Source: Owenia fusiformis (taxonomy: Eukaryota > Annelida > Polychaeta > Sabellida > Oweniidae). From it: 64,000 nucleotides of DNA. Below, piece after piece: positions 22,662-37,600 of this stretch. A model generated the notes under the pieces. It did not search any database and was not told the origin of the DNA. It was given only the letters and a program-made list of their open reading frames with translations. The stretch lies in the NCBI GenBank assembly GCA_903813345.2, contig CAIIXF020000010.1:1605169-1669168 (forward strand), written 5' to 3'. The position numbers and the translations under genes are program-made. The first letter of the stretch is position 1. Each line of letters opens with the position of its first letter.

Positions 22662-25600
22662 ATGGTACGATTATCTCTACGAGCGCTTTGCAGTTCAAAG
22701 GGCTTTAAATACTGGGATCGCTGGGTAGACAGAGAGACTTTCTCCAAACAAAGATACAGAAAGTGGTGTGGTCCTTTAGTAGGCTGGAAGGAAATTGATA
22801 GACATTGGTGGAGTTATAATGAACATAGACCTTGGACTGCAGAATTTCAAGAACATAATCGAGCAGGAAAGAATAACAAGCGTTACTTTGTGGAGCCAAT
22901 CAAAGACTGGAGTATATTCAAAGGAGATCGGGTATGGTATTTTTTTAAACATATTTTGAAGAGACAGAAACAGGAACAAATAGTCTTTTGAAAATTAACA
23001 ATAATTTTTTACATGGAAAATGTTGCCAAATTCCACAAAAAAACAGACGATTTTGGTCAAAACAACTGAGAAAAACCCAAGTTACTAAACATAGGTAATT
23101 TTACCCAGGGAGCAAAATATAGTCAGGTGACAAATATTTTTATCATCAGACATGAATTATGTTTTCAAAAAATGAAAGCCTGCCAGGTTAAAATTTGAAA
23201 GCCCAGTATTTTTCAAGCTTTAAAAAATATTGAGATGGTGTAGAAGTCTGGTCACTGGGTCTTTTTGTCATAAATAATTAAATTAGATAATCAATCTTAA
23301 TCGATCTTTCTTGCTTGAGAAATGGATAAACTAATTGATTACAACACTATGTTTCAAAAAAAGATTAGTGGATGGCTCCTGTTTGTTTTCAGTAACTTTT
23401 AAATCAAGGTGCAAATTGTGTGCTTTGTTTGTTTTTTATTTGTTTTTTAGGGGTTATGCTAGATTGTGTAGTTGCAATTGCATGCATTTAATATATATAA
23501 TAATAGTTAGTGCCAAGGGCAACAAAGAATTTCTACCTTGGACAAAAAAATCATCAAATTAATATGAAAGCAGTTGAAAGATATAATTGCTGTTGTATTG
23601 TTTTTATTCTCTATTGATTAGCTACTATTAATCATTTTAAAAAACAATTCCCAAGGTTAAATAGAATTTTGTTTAAAAAGGGACAGACATACAGTTTATG
23701 AAGTTCCACCTCTTTCAGTAAATATGCATTACTGTGCCATCTATAAAATATAGATTAAAGTGTTGACCTCAAGTACATTTTTTCTGCAGTTCAAATAAAC
23801 AGCTGTGTGAGCTTCTTATCTGAAACGCTCAGCGTATGTAAACAAGAGCAAGGTTTCAGAGTTATAAATAGTATCAGTACATGTAGTGTAGAAAATTCTG
23901 TTTTATTAACTACCATTCAGAGGTTCAGTGTTAACAGTGGATAGTGCATTAATGGTTTTCACCTAAAAACTGAATAACATAGTTGATAACAAGTGGATAG
24001 AGACCTACTAGGCAGGTTTGTTAATATGATGTTGCAAGAGCAATTACTGTCGAGAAATGTCAAGATTTTAATGTCCAGCAAAGATTAGAGATGCATTTTA
24101 GACCGATTTTCTAAAATATTATTTCTTTGCATAAAGCAATAATCCTTGATTTTGAGATCTTGCAATAACTTTGTTGTAGACTTTATATGCAACTTTAACT
24201 TCTATACTGTCTTTGATCAGATTTCTCAATTCTTTTTTTGATAAAAAAGAATTAGGATTATAACAAGAAAGCACTTGGATTGTGTTTGAATATTCTACAC
24301 TATTTTCTTTGCTGACACTTTAACTGATTAGAACAGTAGAATGTGAAACCAAATATTGCTAAATTATCTTTATTATCAAATTTTACACACCAAAACCATG
24401 TTAAAAATAACTTGAATTTGAAAATTGATATGGGGCCTCTTGAACTCACCTTTGTAATCTTGAATGTAGGTATATCCATAAATTCTCATATAGTCTTTAA
24501 AATCTTTCTTTTTGATATTTTACCTAAAATTTTAACAAGCATGTAATAAGTATCATTCCGTTTTCAGGCTTAAACTGATTGATTGTTATTTTTTGTAATT
24601 GAATGACTTATGGTTGCTATGGTAGCACAGACAAATGAACCCTGGAGAAGATCAAAATATGTTCATAAAACCTTAATTTTAATGTTTTTCCAGGTGTTTT
24701 GGAGTTGTTTCTTTTAACTAGGTACAACATATTTAATGAAATCAACTTTCTTCAGTTCTAGTTGCTTTATATCATTAGTATCTGTGTGATGTCATTATAT
24801 GATTTCATAATTAAAGACAAAGTGCATTGTTTATGTGACAATTTTGCCTGGAAGTCCCATTGCCTTTTGTATCCTTTGGTAAGTAGCAGGAGTTTCTTCT
24901 CAACTTCTAAATTCAAAGTATATTTATTTATTTTTGTTCATATTCTGTCCTTGAATACTAATATTCAATACTGAACTTGAATAGTTGATTGAAGCATTGT
25001 ATGTGTAACCATAGCAACAATAACTCAACTATTTATAATGAAACAGTGATCACACAGATTTGGCCTACCGTAATAATAGAACAATACATATTACATGCTT
25101 GTTAAACTTCAATTTTAAAATATTAAAAGATTTAAGAGACATTTTATGAGAATTTATGGATATACACACTTTCTTAGGATTTCATTCTGTGTTTTCATCA
25201 ACTAAGTTGCCTTATCATTTTGTTTCAAGCTGTGTGTTCCCAGAGTTGGCTCGGGACCTCTACAAAATAACGGATCGCAAACAGCTATTTTCCCGAGACT
25301 AGCGAAACAGTGTCAAATAGCTTTCTCTCGATCTATGCATACAAATATGTCGGGTACAACTGAAGGTTCAACTTATCCTAGTGACAATAACACACAAGAT
25401 ACTTTAACCCAGAATGCTTCTAGTTCTAACCCACAGGATACTAATTCCGAGAAATCTAAGATCTATGAAGGGGTTTTACTGGGGCTTGGCAACCCTTTAT
25501 TAGATATGACCATCACAACTGATGAGGCATTCCTTGAGAAGTATGATTTGAAAGCTAATGATGCGATCATTGCCGAGAAAAAGCATGAAGCTATGTTTGA

Positions 25601-28600
25601 GGAAATAACTGAACGTTATAAGCCTATGTTTGTTGCTGGGGGTGCCACTCAGAATACGATGCGGGTAGCACAATGGTTGCTCGGTGTGCCAAAATCAGTG
25701 ACATTTGTAGGCTGCGTAGGGAAGGATGCGATGGGATCTGTACTCAAAGAAACTGCAGAAAATGTAGGGGTCGGTGTCCACTATCAAATTCATGAGTCGA
25801 AAAATACCGGAAAATGTGGCGCAATTATTACCGGAGAGAATCGATCTTTAGTAACTTCACTTGGAGCTGCACGTAGCTTTACTCATAATTTCATCAATGA
25901 ACATTGGGAGTTGATAGAGCGAGCCAAGTTCTTTTATATTGGTGGATTTGTGTTCCCCGTGAGTGCTGAATCTATAAAAGAGGTAGCCGAACACGCTTGT
26001 GATACTGACAAGACTCTCATTATGAACCTATCTGCTCCATTTCTATGTGAATATTTCGCTGATCCTGATATTGGCATTATGCAGTATATCGATATTCTCT
26101 TCGGGAATGAAACAGAAGCCGCAAAATTTTGTGGCCTCCAAGGAATAAAGGCGGATACTATTCAGGAGATGGCGCTCAAAACGGCTGCCCTACCCAAGAA
26201 AAACACAGGACGGGAACGCATAGTGATCTTTACCCAAGGACGGGATCCAACAATAATTGCAACTGATGGGAGAATTACTGAGCACCCTATATGTCCAATC
26301 GAAAAGGACCTCATAAAAGACACAAATGGCTGCGGGGATGCATTTGTAGGAGGGTTTTTATCACAATTAGTTCAAGGGGCCTCTTTAGATGAGTGCTTGC
26401 GATGTGGTAACTATGCTGCTAGAACCGTCATACAATATTTTGGGTGTACTTACCCTAGTAAGCCAGACTTTAAGTGACATCATCATGTTTATTTGTGTTC
26501 ATTACATTTTTAACTAGAATGAGTTGGTTCAATTTAGCGTTGGAATTATTTAACAATTTGTAATATTCCTGCACAACTTTTTCACTTGAGAGAATCTTAA
26601 TCAAGCAGAGATCACATCCAGCATAAAAAGTAGTTATTGATCGGGAGGGATTTTTTGTAAGAAATATCCCACAAGAGATATTTTGCATGTAACCAGGAAA
26701 GGTGAAATATTAATTGATGAATTCTTATTGAGCTCATTTGATGCAATTTTACAGATATCATCCTGACATTTTTCTCTATCTCAGATTTGGGATTAATCAC
26801 TTGTTATCCCAACGAACGAAGTTCGGTAGGGATATAGTGAAGCCCTCCGTCCGTCAGTCCGTCAGTCTGTCAGTCCGTCAGTCCGTCAGTCAGTCAGTCA
26901 GTCCGTCCGTCCGTCCGGAAGATAACTCAAATATTAGTTGACGGATTTTCTTCATATTTGGTGGAAAGATGTATATTGATGTAAAGTTTTACGCAAAAAA
27001 AAATTTTTTCAAGATGGCCGCCGCTTTAAAAATGACGGGACTTTTTCGTAAAAATCATAAATTTTTCATTCTAAACCAAAGTAATTAATATTATTGTTTG
27101 AAAATTTGGTAGTATATTTGCAACATCTATCTATTTCACATATATTCCGTGTTTTTCATCCTGACCCCCAGGGGCGGTGTATGGGGGTCAGGAAAACAGA
27201 AATTTTCGCTAATTTTTAGATCTTTCTGAAGTATAGCTTTATTATACTCAAATGAAAGGCAATTAAGAGTAGATTGCAAATATTGTATCTTTTTTCTGAT
27301 TCGAGCCTCGTAAAATTCAAAATGGCCGTCTAATGTACGATTTCGCAATAATTTTTCGATCCCTTCAAAGTATGGCTGTATTATACTCAAATTGAAGGAA
27401 TTTTAGAGTAGATCACAATTATGGTATTATTTGTCAGATTCGTACCTCAGAAAATTCAAAATGGATTTTTTAAGATGGCCACAGCTTTAAAAATGACGGG
27501 ACTTTTTCGCAAAAATCATAAATTTTTCTTTCTAAACCAAAGTAATTAATATTATTGTTTGAAATTTTGGTATTGTATTCGCAACATCTATGTTTTTCAC
27601 ATATATTCCATGTTTTTCATCCTGACCCCCAGGGGCCCGTGTATGGGGGGTCAGGAAAACAGAAATTTTTAGATCTTTTTGAAGTATAGCTTTATTATAC
27701 TCAAATGAAAGGCAATTAAGAGTAGATTGCAAATATTGTATCTTTTTTCTGATTCGAGCCTTGTAAAATTCAAAATGGCCGTCTAATGTACGATTTCGCA
27801 ATAACTTTTCGATCCCTTCAACGGATGGCTATATATTACTCAAATTGAAGGAATTTTGGAGAAGATCACAATACACTGTATTATTTTTCAGATTTGTACC
27901 TCAGAAAATTCAAAATGGGTGCTTTGCAGGAATTCGCAATTCTAAAATCTAAATTTTTCAATTTTAACCGAAGTAATGAGTATAATTGATTGGAATTCGG
28001 TAATTGATATTTTGTTCGTTGGGATTTGCTACTCCGCGGAGTTGCCATTATCTAGTTATATTCCTGATATTGCCCTCTCCATGCTTTAACTGCTCTGAAA
28101 ATTAGATGCATATATATGTACATTGCGCATGACTGTATATGTTACCACAACCAGTAACCTCAAAATACTGTGATTCCATTTGTGCCTTCAAAAAATAAAT
28201 ATATTGTTTGTTATTCTATATACTGTTTATTTATGTGTTAATGATGACTTGAATTTAACAGTGTCAGTTTTCACCTTATGCAAAGGGATCGGATTTTAAC
28301 ATAAGTGTTTGGTTACATTGAAAACACATAGCTTGCTTAATTTAATATCTATGAAATAGCCTGGAATTTGATATAAATATCAACTGGTACTAAACAATTA
28401 TGACTTTCAAAAGTTGTGTAGCTATTTTTACATTTGATATTTTTGCCACGTCTGCTCACCCCTTGCCACATTCTGATCACTTTATATAAGGTGGTTTATG
28501 TCAAAATGACACTGAAATACTAAATATATATTCACACACATGATACTTAATTTTACTCAGTAGCTTTGAAATCTCATCAAAGTCTCATTTTTTTAGTAAG

Positions 28601-31600
28601 ATTCTAGAGAATTTGCAGTCCTAGCCTTAAAAACAAGCATTAATGTAATTTCCCAATTCACATTATCTCTGAACATGACAATCTTTTGCTCATTGTTTGT
28701 CTTTAAAAGATAATTCAAGTTATCTAGCCATGCATAAATAATACTGTTATTTGTTCATCTATATTGGAACCTATCCATTGGCTGAGTACATCAGCTGACA
28801 CTGGAATTCTCCAAGATATATCTCTATGGAAATGAAGAAGTTGTACCATGCAAATCAAATTAGTATGTTCCAATATCATGGTTTCTTCAAAATAGGGGTT
28901 AAGTCTTATGGCCTAGTCACATAGCCCGGCCGATGAGGTTACGATGAGCCAGCGATGCAATTTTCACCGAACTCGGCCGAACACCGGCCGGACACCGGCC
29001 GGACATCCGTGGTGTTTGTTGCTTAAAACCACATCGGTGGTAGCTCGGTGAAATTTTAACTTCGGAGTTAAATTTCACCGGGCTCTCACCGAGCTCCCTC
29101 ATCATGTCATCGCAGCCCCATCGTAACCACATCGGAAAACACGTCGGCCGGTGCACGGCCGAGTATCGGCCGGTGTCCCGTGCATCTGAGACAACCAGAG
29201 GACGAGGTTTTTTAACGGACAGCGGCCGAGCTCCGACCGAGCTCCGGCCGATGTGGGACAGAGCATCGGCCGGTCACTGTTCAAAGCCCGTTAACAACCC
29301 GGCCGGCGATCGCACGGTGTCCTGTTACCTGCTCGGGTACCGGCCGTATTCCTTCCGATGTCCGGCCGACCTCCGGCAGGTAGTTGCTGCCACATCGGCA
29401 GAAAAAAACTACCATTTTGAGACAGACTCCGTACGGTCACCGGCCGGTGTTCGGTCGGTCGCCTGAAGATGTCCGGACGGAGTCCGTTCACGTCACCGAG
29501 CTCTGCTTCCGATGAGGAGAGCTCGGTGGCACCAAAAAAAACCACCGAGCTCTACCGATGCCGGACATCGGCCGGGCCATGTGACTAGGCCATTAATTTG
29601 TTATGCATAACATCAGTCCCATGTAGTTGTTATTGAAGAAGGTGTTCCTCATTTTAACCATGAATATAGTCGTGTGCTTTGCTAGTTTAAAGGCCCCATA
29701 TAAAGTTTAAACCACTTTGGCTAATATTGTAGTCTTACCCAATGTTATCAAAGTGTGATATGTGAAACTTTTTTTTTTAATTTCAAAAAGTGGTTTTTTA
29801 ACCTTTACCATGCTGCCTTATTTCAGCAAATATATCCCACGCAACTGGCTTATTTTTCAAAGAGTGCAAAAAATGATATACCTGGACTAAATAATTAATA
29901 TCTCAATAACTACTGAATGAATCTGGATAAAACTTTCACAAAGGGAAGATACAGTGGCCTGGCTCATGAAAAAAATGTTCTCATGAATTTTTTCGTACAT
30001 TAACACGACTGGGCATAAATATACCATGAATACTCCTCCGGAATCCGCCGCTCCGCTTCTTCGTCTGGTCAGAATCCAATTCTGAATTTGCAGCGATCGA
30101 ATGTTCAATTTTTAAATTCAGAAAATATTCAAGTTTCTATTTTCGATGACCGTTATCGGCTTCCAAGAGCCTAAAGAGCTCGAAATCGTAATTCATTTCC
30201 TCCACATTTTCGTTGTGATCGTATTTGTCCACCATTTTGTATGATTCCTTCACTAAAAACGACTAAAACACTGTTTAAATTGTTGAATTGAGAATTATTT
30301 TTCGAAATATCGCCATTTCTAGGTCAACAGGAAGTCATGTTAGGCACTGAATAAATCGGGCAATCTAATAGGACAATACGAATGGCGCGAAAAAGTAAAG
30401 TTTTTAAAAGTTTGAAATCGGGCGTACGGGTCCGCCGGCAGTTGTGAGAGACATTTTAGTCTCGGCGGACGAGTCCGCCGGCAGCACGCTAAAGGTTAAA
30501 GACTTTTTGTTCCAAAATTTGTGAATTTATTTAAAACCAACTTTAAGAGGTCACTCATATCTTCTAACTAGCCACAATCCATACCAATGCATAGCATTCA
30601 TTCTCCCATGTTTTTTGCCGAAAAAATTAAGAAAATCGGTTGATAAACAAGCGAAAAATGAATTTATCAGTGCATGAAAATGGTTCTGAGAAAAATGCAT
30701 TTCAAAATTTTAGTTCTCATAGAAACCAATGGTACAATGATATCTAAAACATAATTTATTCTTCCTTTTAACCTGGTTAGACAATCAACATTGTTTTTTT
30801 TATGAAAGTCTAGCATATTTAGAAAAGATTGACATCGAAAAGAAAATTTCAATTTTTTTCAAAGAGTTTTTGTTACCTTAGTGACATCACTTAAATGTTT
30901 CAAAATATATTTGATATGCTAAAACATTGAAGTGGCCCATTAAATATGGCATTTTATTATTGAAATAGTGTGTCCTCTGTTCAATCTTTGCATTAGTGTT
31001 AAAAAGATAATCTTTTTTGAAATGCATTAAGAAATATTTGATGATTAAGAAATTTCAACTTTTTTTGAAAAATGGCGGGAAATTTGAATATTTGAGAAAT
31101 GAAATGCTCACAACTATATTTTCAAAAAAAATTTTTTGTTCAAAAATCTCTAAAAACACTTTTTAAGTCCTGACAAATAGTAAATGAATGATAAAAAAAT
31201 ATTTTCAAACTTAAGATGGGGACTTTAAACAATTTGGTATGTACATGTTTATCAGTGTAAATGGTTTAGCAAACTCCTCATAACTCAATACATATACATA
31301 TACACTGTACATATACATATACACTGTACATATTGGAGGTTGGAAATGATTAGGATTGGGAATGTGAATGTGATGACTTCACTCAAGTTGAAAAAGGTAA
31401 ATTTATTTCTAACTTAGCCATGTCATGGGAAAACCAGTCTCACATCACAAAGATTTGAGTCAGAAGTGAAATTGTATTAAAATTTTGAATGCCAAAATAC
31501 TGTCAGTGTCACGTCAGTAATTGTGGGGTTAATGCTGCAAATGTTATTCTGAGGTCTATAAAAAAATGTAAAACAAAAACATAAAATTATATTGTAAGAC

Positions 31601-34600
31601 CCATTTTCTCATGACCAGGATCCAATATATTTTTGATTGACTTGTATTATTTTAAGGATTCAGTCAATCATTCTTGATCCATTATTTTTATTAGCTTGAT
31701 ATGTTTATGATTAATTTGTGCCTTATAAGAAGTGACATGTTCACAGTGTCCACAATTGGTATCTCTAACAATTGTTACACTTTTGTAACCATGTCTGGTG
31801 ACATCTTGTCTGTCATGTTAATGCCTTATTGTCATGTGTTGTCTGTTTTTGTCCCATTAATATTGTTCTTTAATTTTAAGGTCAAAAATGAGAAAGCTCT
31901 AAAAGAACAACTTAACAAAACAGAGATAAAAGTAACAACATACAATTTTACAGCTTGAGAAGCCATGTCAAATTAAAAGATCTTGAAAATGAAAATAAAA
32001 ACTATTAGGGGCTCATATGGTAGCCAAAGGTGGGCCCGTCAGTGAGCAAATTTGAACCACATTATTTATCTCGGGAAACATGTCAGATTTAATGATTTGG
32101 AACTTTGACGCCCAAAAAGCGACCATTATGGATAGCTTTTCTAGGTTTTATACCCCCCAAGGTTATTTTCGAGGGGGTCTCAAATCTTTCTTGATAACTT
32201 TAAAAATATTAAAGATATGTGTCTGAAACTTGCAGGGTACTTTCCTGGGGTCAACTCATAGCTGTATTGAAAGTTTAGGATTATTTGGAATAACGGTTGC
32301 TATAGCAACCAAGAAAATGTGTTTCCGAACTGGCAATTTACAGCAATTTTGGCCTGTAGCAACCTGGTTGAAGTTAGATATTTTTTCTATTGATGAATTT
32401 GCACATTGTTAATTGGTTTCAAAAACACACTACAACTGTATTCTTTCATTTTATTGCAGATTAGAATTGACACCATTAGTGTGAAAGGTCCATAATCGTA
32501 CATGAATGAACCAACCCCCCAAAGTCTATAAAAAGTGGGCGTGGCACCAGACATATGCCAATTTGTAATTCATAAGTTTAAACACCCAATAAATAATGTT
32601 GATATTTATGTTACCATGTTTCCAGTGGTAGTTGAAGAAGTTTTTTTAAAACACTAGATATATTACCATGGAAACCATATATTTATGTTGCCATAGCAAC
32701 AGAACTATGGTAATGAACTAGCCAATAATTTGATCGAAGCCCTCATGCATGTGGTCCCATATATACAAAAATCAAATGTCCTGTATCTCTCAAAGATCTT
32801 AAAACCTTCCTGGAGTCAACACAGAGCTGTATTGAAACTTTGGGATTATTTGGAGTAATTAGCAACCAGGAAAATCTGTTTCCGAGCTGGACAATTTATG
32901 GCAGTCTGCAACTTGGTTGGAGTTTGATGTTTTTTCTAGTGATGAATTTTCACATTGATTATTGATTTCAAATACACACTACAACTGTATTCTTTCATTT
33001 TATTGCAGATTAGAATGACACCATTAGTATGAAAGGTCCATAATCATACATGAATGACCCCCCCCCCCAAAGTCTATAAGAAGTGGGTGTGGCACCATAC
33101 ATGTACCACTTTGTAATTCATGAGTATAAAAACCCAATAAATAATGTTGATATTTATGTTACCATGTTTCCAGTGGTAGTTGAAGAAGTTCTCCTAAAAA
33201 TATAATCATATAATAAATATATATATACATAATATCATATATAAATATATTATCATGGAAACCATACATTTGTGTTGCCATAGAAATAACTTTGGTCTGT
33301 TTATGCAAGGCTTAATGAAATTATTGTTGATTTCACTATTCATTTGGCCATTTAGAGAAAACAACAAATGTATGAGCAAACTATATTGGCTGAATATATA
33401 TCCTAGTAGTTTACATTCTTTGTAGTTCACATTTGTATGAGCTTCTATTCTAGTATATCTGACACATCTCTATTCTATAGTGATGCTTTTACATTTGCTT
33501 GCAGAAAGTGATATGTGATGGGCCCCACAGTGATGGCACTCAGAAGACTGCATATGATATCAAATGAAGCTTGAAAAAGAGATAATACAGCATACTATGA
33601 CCCTGTCATTCAACCAACAGATGAAGCTGTAAAGTTCTTAAACCAGTCTATTTCAGTTCTCCTCAGTTTTGTGAAACGTCACCTATATCATTTTGAAGCT
33701 CATATGTGGGTTCTGACTCTTCCGGATCTTTCATAGCTGGCCTCATCACATCAACAAGATCTTGTCATAATATATTTGATGTGCACCAGTCTAGTTCTAG
33801 TACACAAGATAAATTATTTTTCAACCCATTGCCTCTGGGAGATGAGAGTTCAGGCTTGTGTTGCACACAAACTCTTCAATTACAGCCTGTGTTTCAGTTG
33901 TAATATTTGTAGAAAACCCAATACATTAATTGAATGCATCTTGGTATTTCTGGCTATTCATTGGCTTTGCTTTCATGGTTTCTCTGATATCATCATCGAA
34001 GCTGGCATATATTCTAATGGATCTCAAAGGTGTGCTAACTGGAAACCATTATAACAGATCAATCAGAGTGCCCAAAATCTTCCTGGAATTGCTACAAAGT
34101 TTATCAGCCAGTTACCAATTCCCATGCTCTCACAAGAGGTTATTGTCATATATTATTCCATAATACTACTGTTTTCCCAGGGAAATATGAAGGAATAAAA
34201 ATCGTATTGAATCGTATTACATGAAAAAATCGTATTGTCCCCGGGACAAAAATCGTATTGGAGCGTATTACATGGAAAAATCGTATTGTCCCCGGGACAA
34301 AAATCGTATTGGAACGTATTAACCTATTTTTGGTTTTTCCGGTTATTTTTAACCTTGACTAATTGATAAAAGCATTATCCAAATGTAACATTTTAAGGAG
34401 GAATGTATTATGGAATAAATAGGTTATTTCTGGTCGGGATTGAATATGGGTTTTATTCCTCGGAAAATATGATATTGACCTTGGGAAATATGATATTGAC
34501 ACTCGGTCGCTGCGCTCCCTCGGTCAATATCATATTACCCTTCGGTCAATATCATATTGTCCCTCGGAATAAAACCCATATTCAATCCCTCCCAGTAAAT

Positions 34601-37600
34601 AACCTATATATATCACGATTCATCCAAGCTAGCAGAGAATGATTGTGACCTCCACTTACTTTGTCTAGTGTCTACAAGACCTATGTCCACTATGCTATAT
34701 ATCTAATAGCACAATATGTTATGCTTGCTTACCTCAAGCATTCAAACCAAGAGAAAGAAAGGCTATTGAGAGACCTTGGGTTTAGTGTTAACAGGTCCCA
34801 AGTACCTGCGCTACATTTGCCAGTTGATCAAACCACTGAACAGACTATCAATCAGAGTGCGAAATCTGAGGGGGTGGGTAATTGGATTTATCATCAATCC
34901 AAATGCCTACTACCGTGCAAACATAGCAGGCTCTGAAGGTGTTTCAAAAGCAAGGGCCGCAATAGGTAACTTTTTTAGACCCCCTTGAGACAGGTGCTAT
35001 AATCGACTCTACTGTCTATCATCAGGAATACGGCCTGTTCCAGATGTAGCTCAAGACCTACTACATGTCAGGTCCAGAGGCAAGGTGGAATTTGAAAAAA
35101 GACTTGATAGTGACATCAAAAGTTTTCAAGATCCAGTGAAAAGAATAACGATGAAGACATTTGTGACAATCGAGAAGGACATCCTGAAAACATCTGACAA
35201 GTTAAGAGCTGAAAGGAATATTTTTTGACAGTTAGTTCTTATATCTCAAGAGAACAAGAAAGTTTTAGAGTATCCGCTTAGTCCAGTGTCTCCTGATGGT
35301 CTGCCAGCGAAGGCAGCAAAAGCAAAACTCCTTAAAGCTCTTGAGAATCTCCCAACATCACCCTTCAAGACCAGCAAAAGATGAACCATTCTACATATAT
35401 GATGGTAATGCTATCTAACACAGCTTAGTGCAGCGTCTATCCACCTTTGAAGAACCAACAGAGCAAGTGTTTGACATGCTACCACTGAAGTCAGAGAGGG
35501 TAGATTTCTTAACTGACAGCTATCAAATACATAGATTCAATAAAAGAACCAGAGAGAATGAGAAGAGGAACATCAAAACCCTTCATGATCCAAGGACCAC
35601 ATCCCTAAGAATTGGTAAGAATTTTTGAGCAACAGCCAAAACAAGACCCAACTAAACAGTCTTATCCTTTGCGAGTGGCAAACAGATAAGTACTCATCCA
35701 AGTTGAAGAACAGAAAAGTATGCTTTACATGTGGGAATACATGCCAGAAATACCAAGATGCATTCAATTAATGTATTGGGTCATCTACAAATATTACTGA
35801 AACTGAAACACAGGCTGTAATTGAAGAGTTTGTGTGCAACACAAGCCTGAACTGTCATCTCCCAGAGGCAATTAATTGGAAAATAATTTATCTTGTGTAC
35901 TAGACTGTTGCACATCAAATATATTATGACAAGATCTTGTTGATGTGATGAGGCCAGCTATAAAAGATCCGGAAGAGTCAGAACCCACATATGAGCTTCA
36001 AAATTATATAGGTGAAGTTTTCACAAAGGACTGGGGAGAACTGAAAAAGACTTGTTTAAGAACTTTACTGCTTCATCTGTTGGTTAAATGACAGGGTCAT
36101 AGTATGCTGTATTACTTATCTCTTTTTCAAACTTCATTTGATATATATATATCATATGCAGTCTTCTGAGTGCCATCACTCTGGGACCTATAACATATCA
36201 CGTTCTGCAAGCAAATGTTAAAGTATCACTATAGAAGAGATGTGTCAGATATACTAGAATAGTAGCTAATACAAATGTGAACTTCAAAAAATGTAAACTA
36301 CTAGGATATATATTCAGCCAATATAGTTTACTCATACATTTGTTGTTTTCTCTAAATGGCCAAATGAATAGTCAAATGAACAATAATTTCATTAAGCCTT
36401 GCATTAACAGACCAAAGTTGTTTCTATGTTTGTCCAAATAAAGCACAAAATAGGAACACTTGTAGAGACTTACAAGCCTTTAGCTATAAGGAACAAAAGC
36501 CAATTTATAGATTTTCTGAAACATGGCAGCGACGATTTATCGCTGGCACAAAATAATGAACTTTTTGCTCTTGTTGCCAATTTTTTACTGGAGAACTCTT
36601 AACATAATCATAATTCTCTATGGGACCCTCCAAGCAAGTATTAACTATGCCTACTATTCCCCTCACTGAGACTATGACACATGACCCCAGCCTGTCCAAA
36701 TTGTTGCTATTCTTCCATATTACATGCATTTACATTTGTAATTAAATTTATGTATTTTCTAGCTTGGCCTATAATGCTTTATAAGCGATTGGCAAGCCAT
36801 TCTTGTAAAACATGATTATGATGAAATAAATTGATAATGTATAAAAATAAAATTTAAAAAAATGGCAACATTAATGTATGGTTTCCATGATAATATATTT
36901 TATATTCGTGAATTACGAAATGGTACATGTCTGGTGCCACGCCCACTTCTTATAGACTTTGGGGGGGGGCTTCATTCATGTATGATTATTGAACTTTCAT
37001 ACTAATGGTGTCATTCTAATCTGCAATAAAATGAAATAATACAGTTGTAGTGTGTTTTTGAAATCAATAATCAATGTGAAAATTCATCACTAGAAAAAAT
37101 ATCAAACTCCAACCAAGTTGCAATGGCCGACCTTGCAATAAATTGTCCAGCTCAGAAACACATTTTCTTGGTTGCTATAGCAACCATTACTCCAAAAAAC
37201 CTAAAGTTTCAATACAGCTCTGTGTTGACCCCAGGAAGGTTTTAAGATCTTTGAGAGATACAGGACATTTGAATTTTGTATATATGGGACCACATGCATG
37301 AGGGCTTCGATCAAATTATTGGCTATTTCATTACCATAGTTATGTCGCTATGGCAACATAAATATATGGTTTCCATGGTTATATATCTAGTTTTTTAAAA
37401 GAACTTCCTCAACTACCACTGGAAACATGGTTACATAAATATCAACATCATTTATTGGGTGTTTAAACTTATGAATTACAAAATGGTACATGTCTGGTGC
37501 CACGCCCACTTTTTATAGACTTTGGGGGGTTGGTTCAATTATGTACGATTATGGACCTTTCATACTAATGGTGTCAATTCTAATCTGCAATAAAATGAAA

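Noticed and set aside
26843-26918. CRISPR-like short repeat array
   Set aside because: It is a simple GTCC/GTCA microsatellite without spacers, in a eukaryotic genome.
29104-29545. Plus- and minus-strand ORFs in the GC-rich island
   Set aside because: Open on both strands because of high GC and palindromic words; they lie entirely inside a TIR element.
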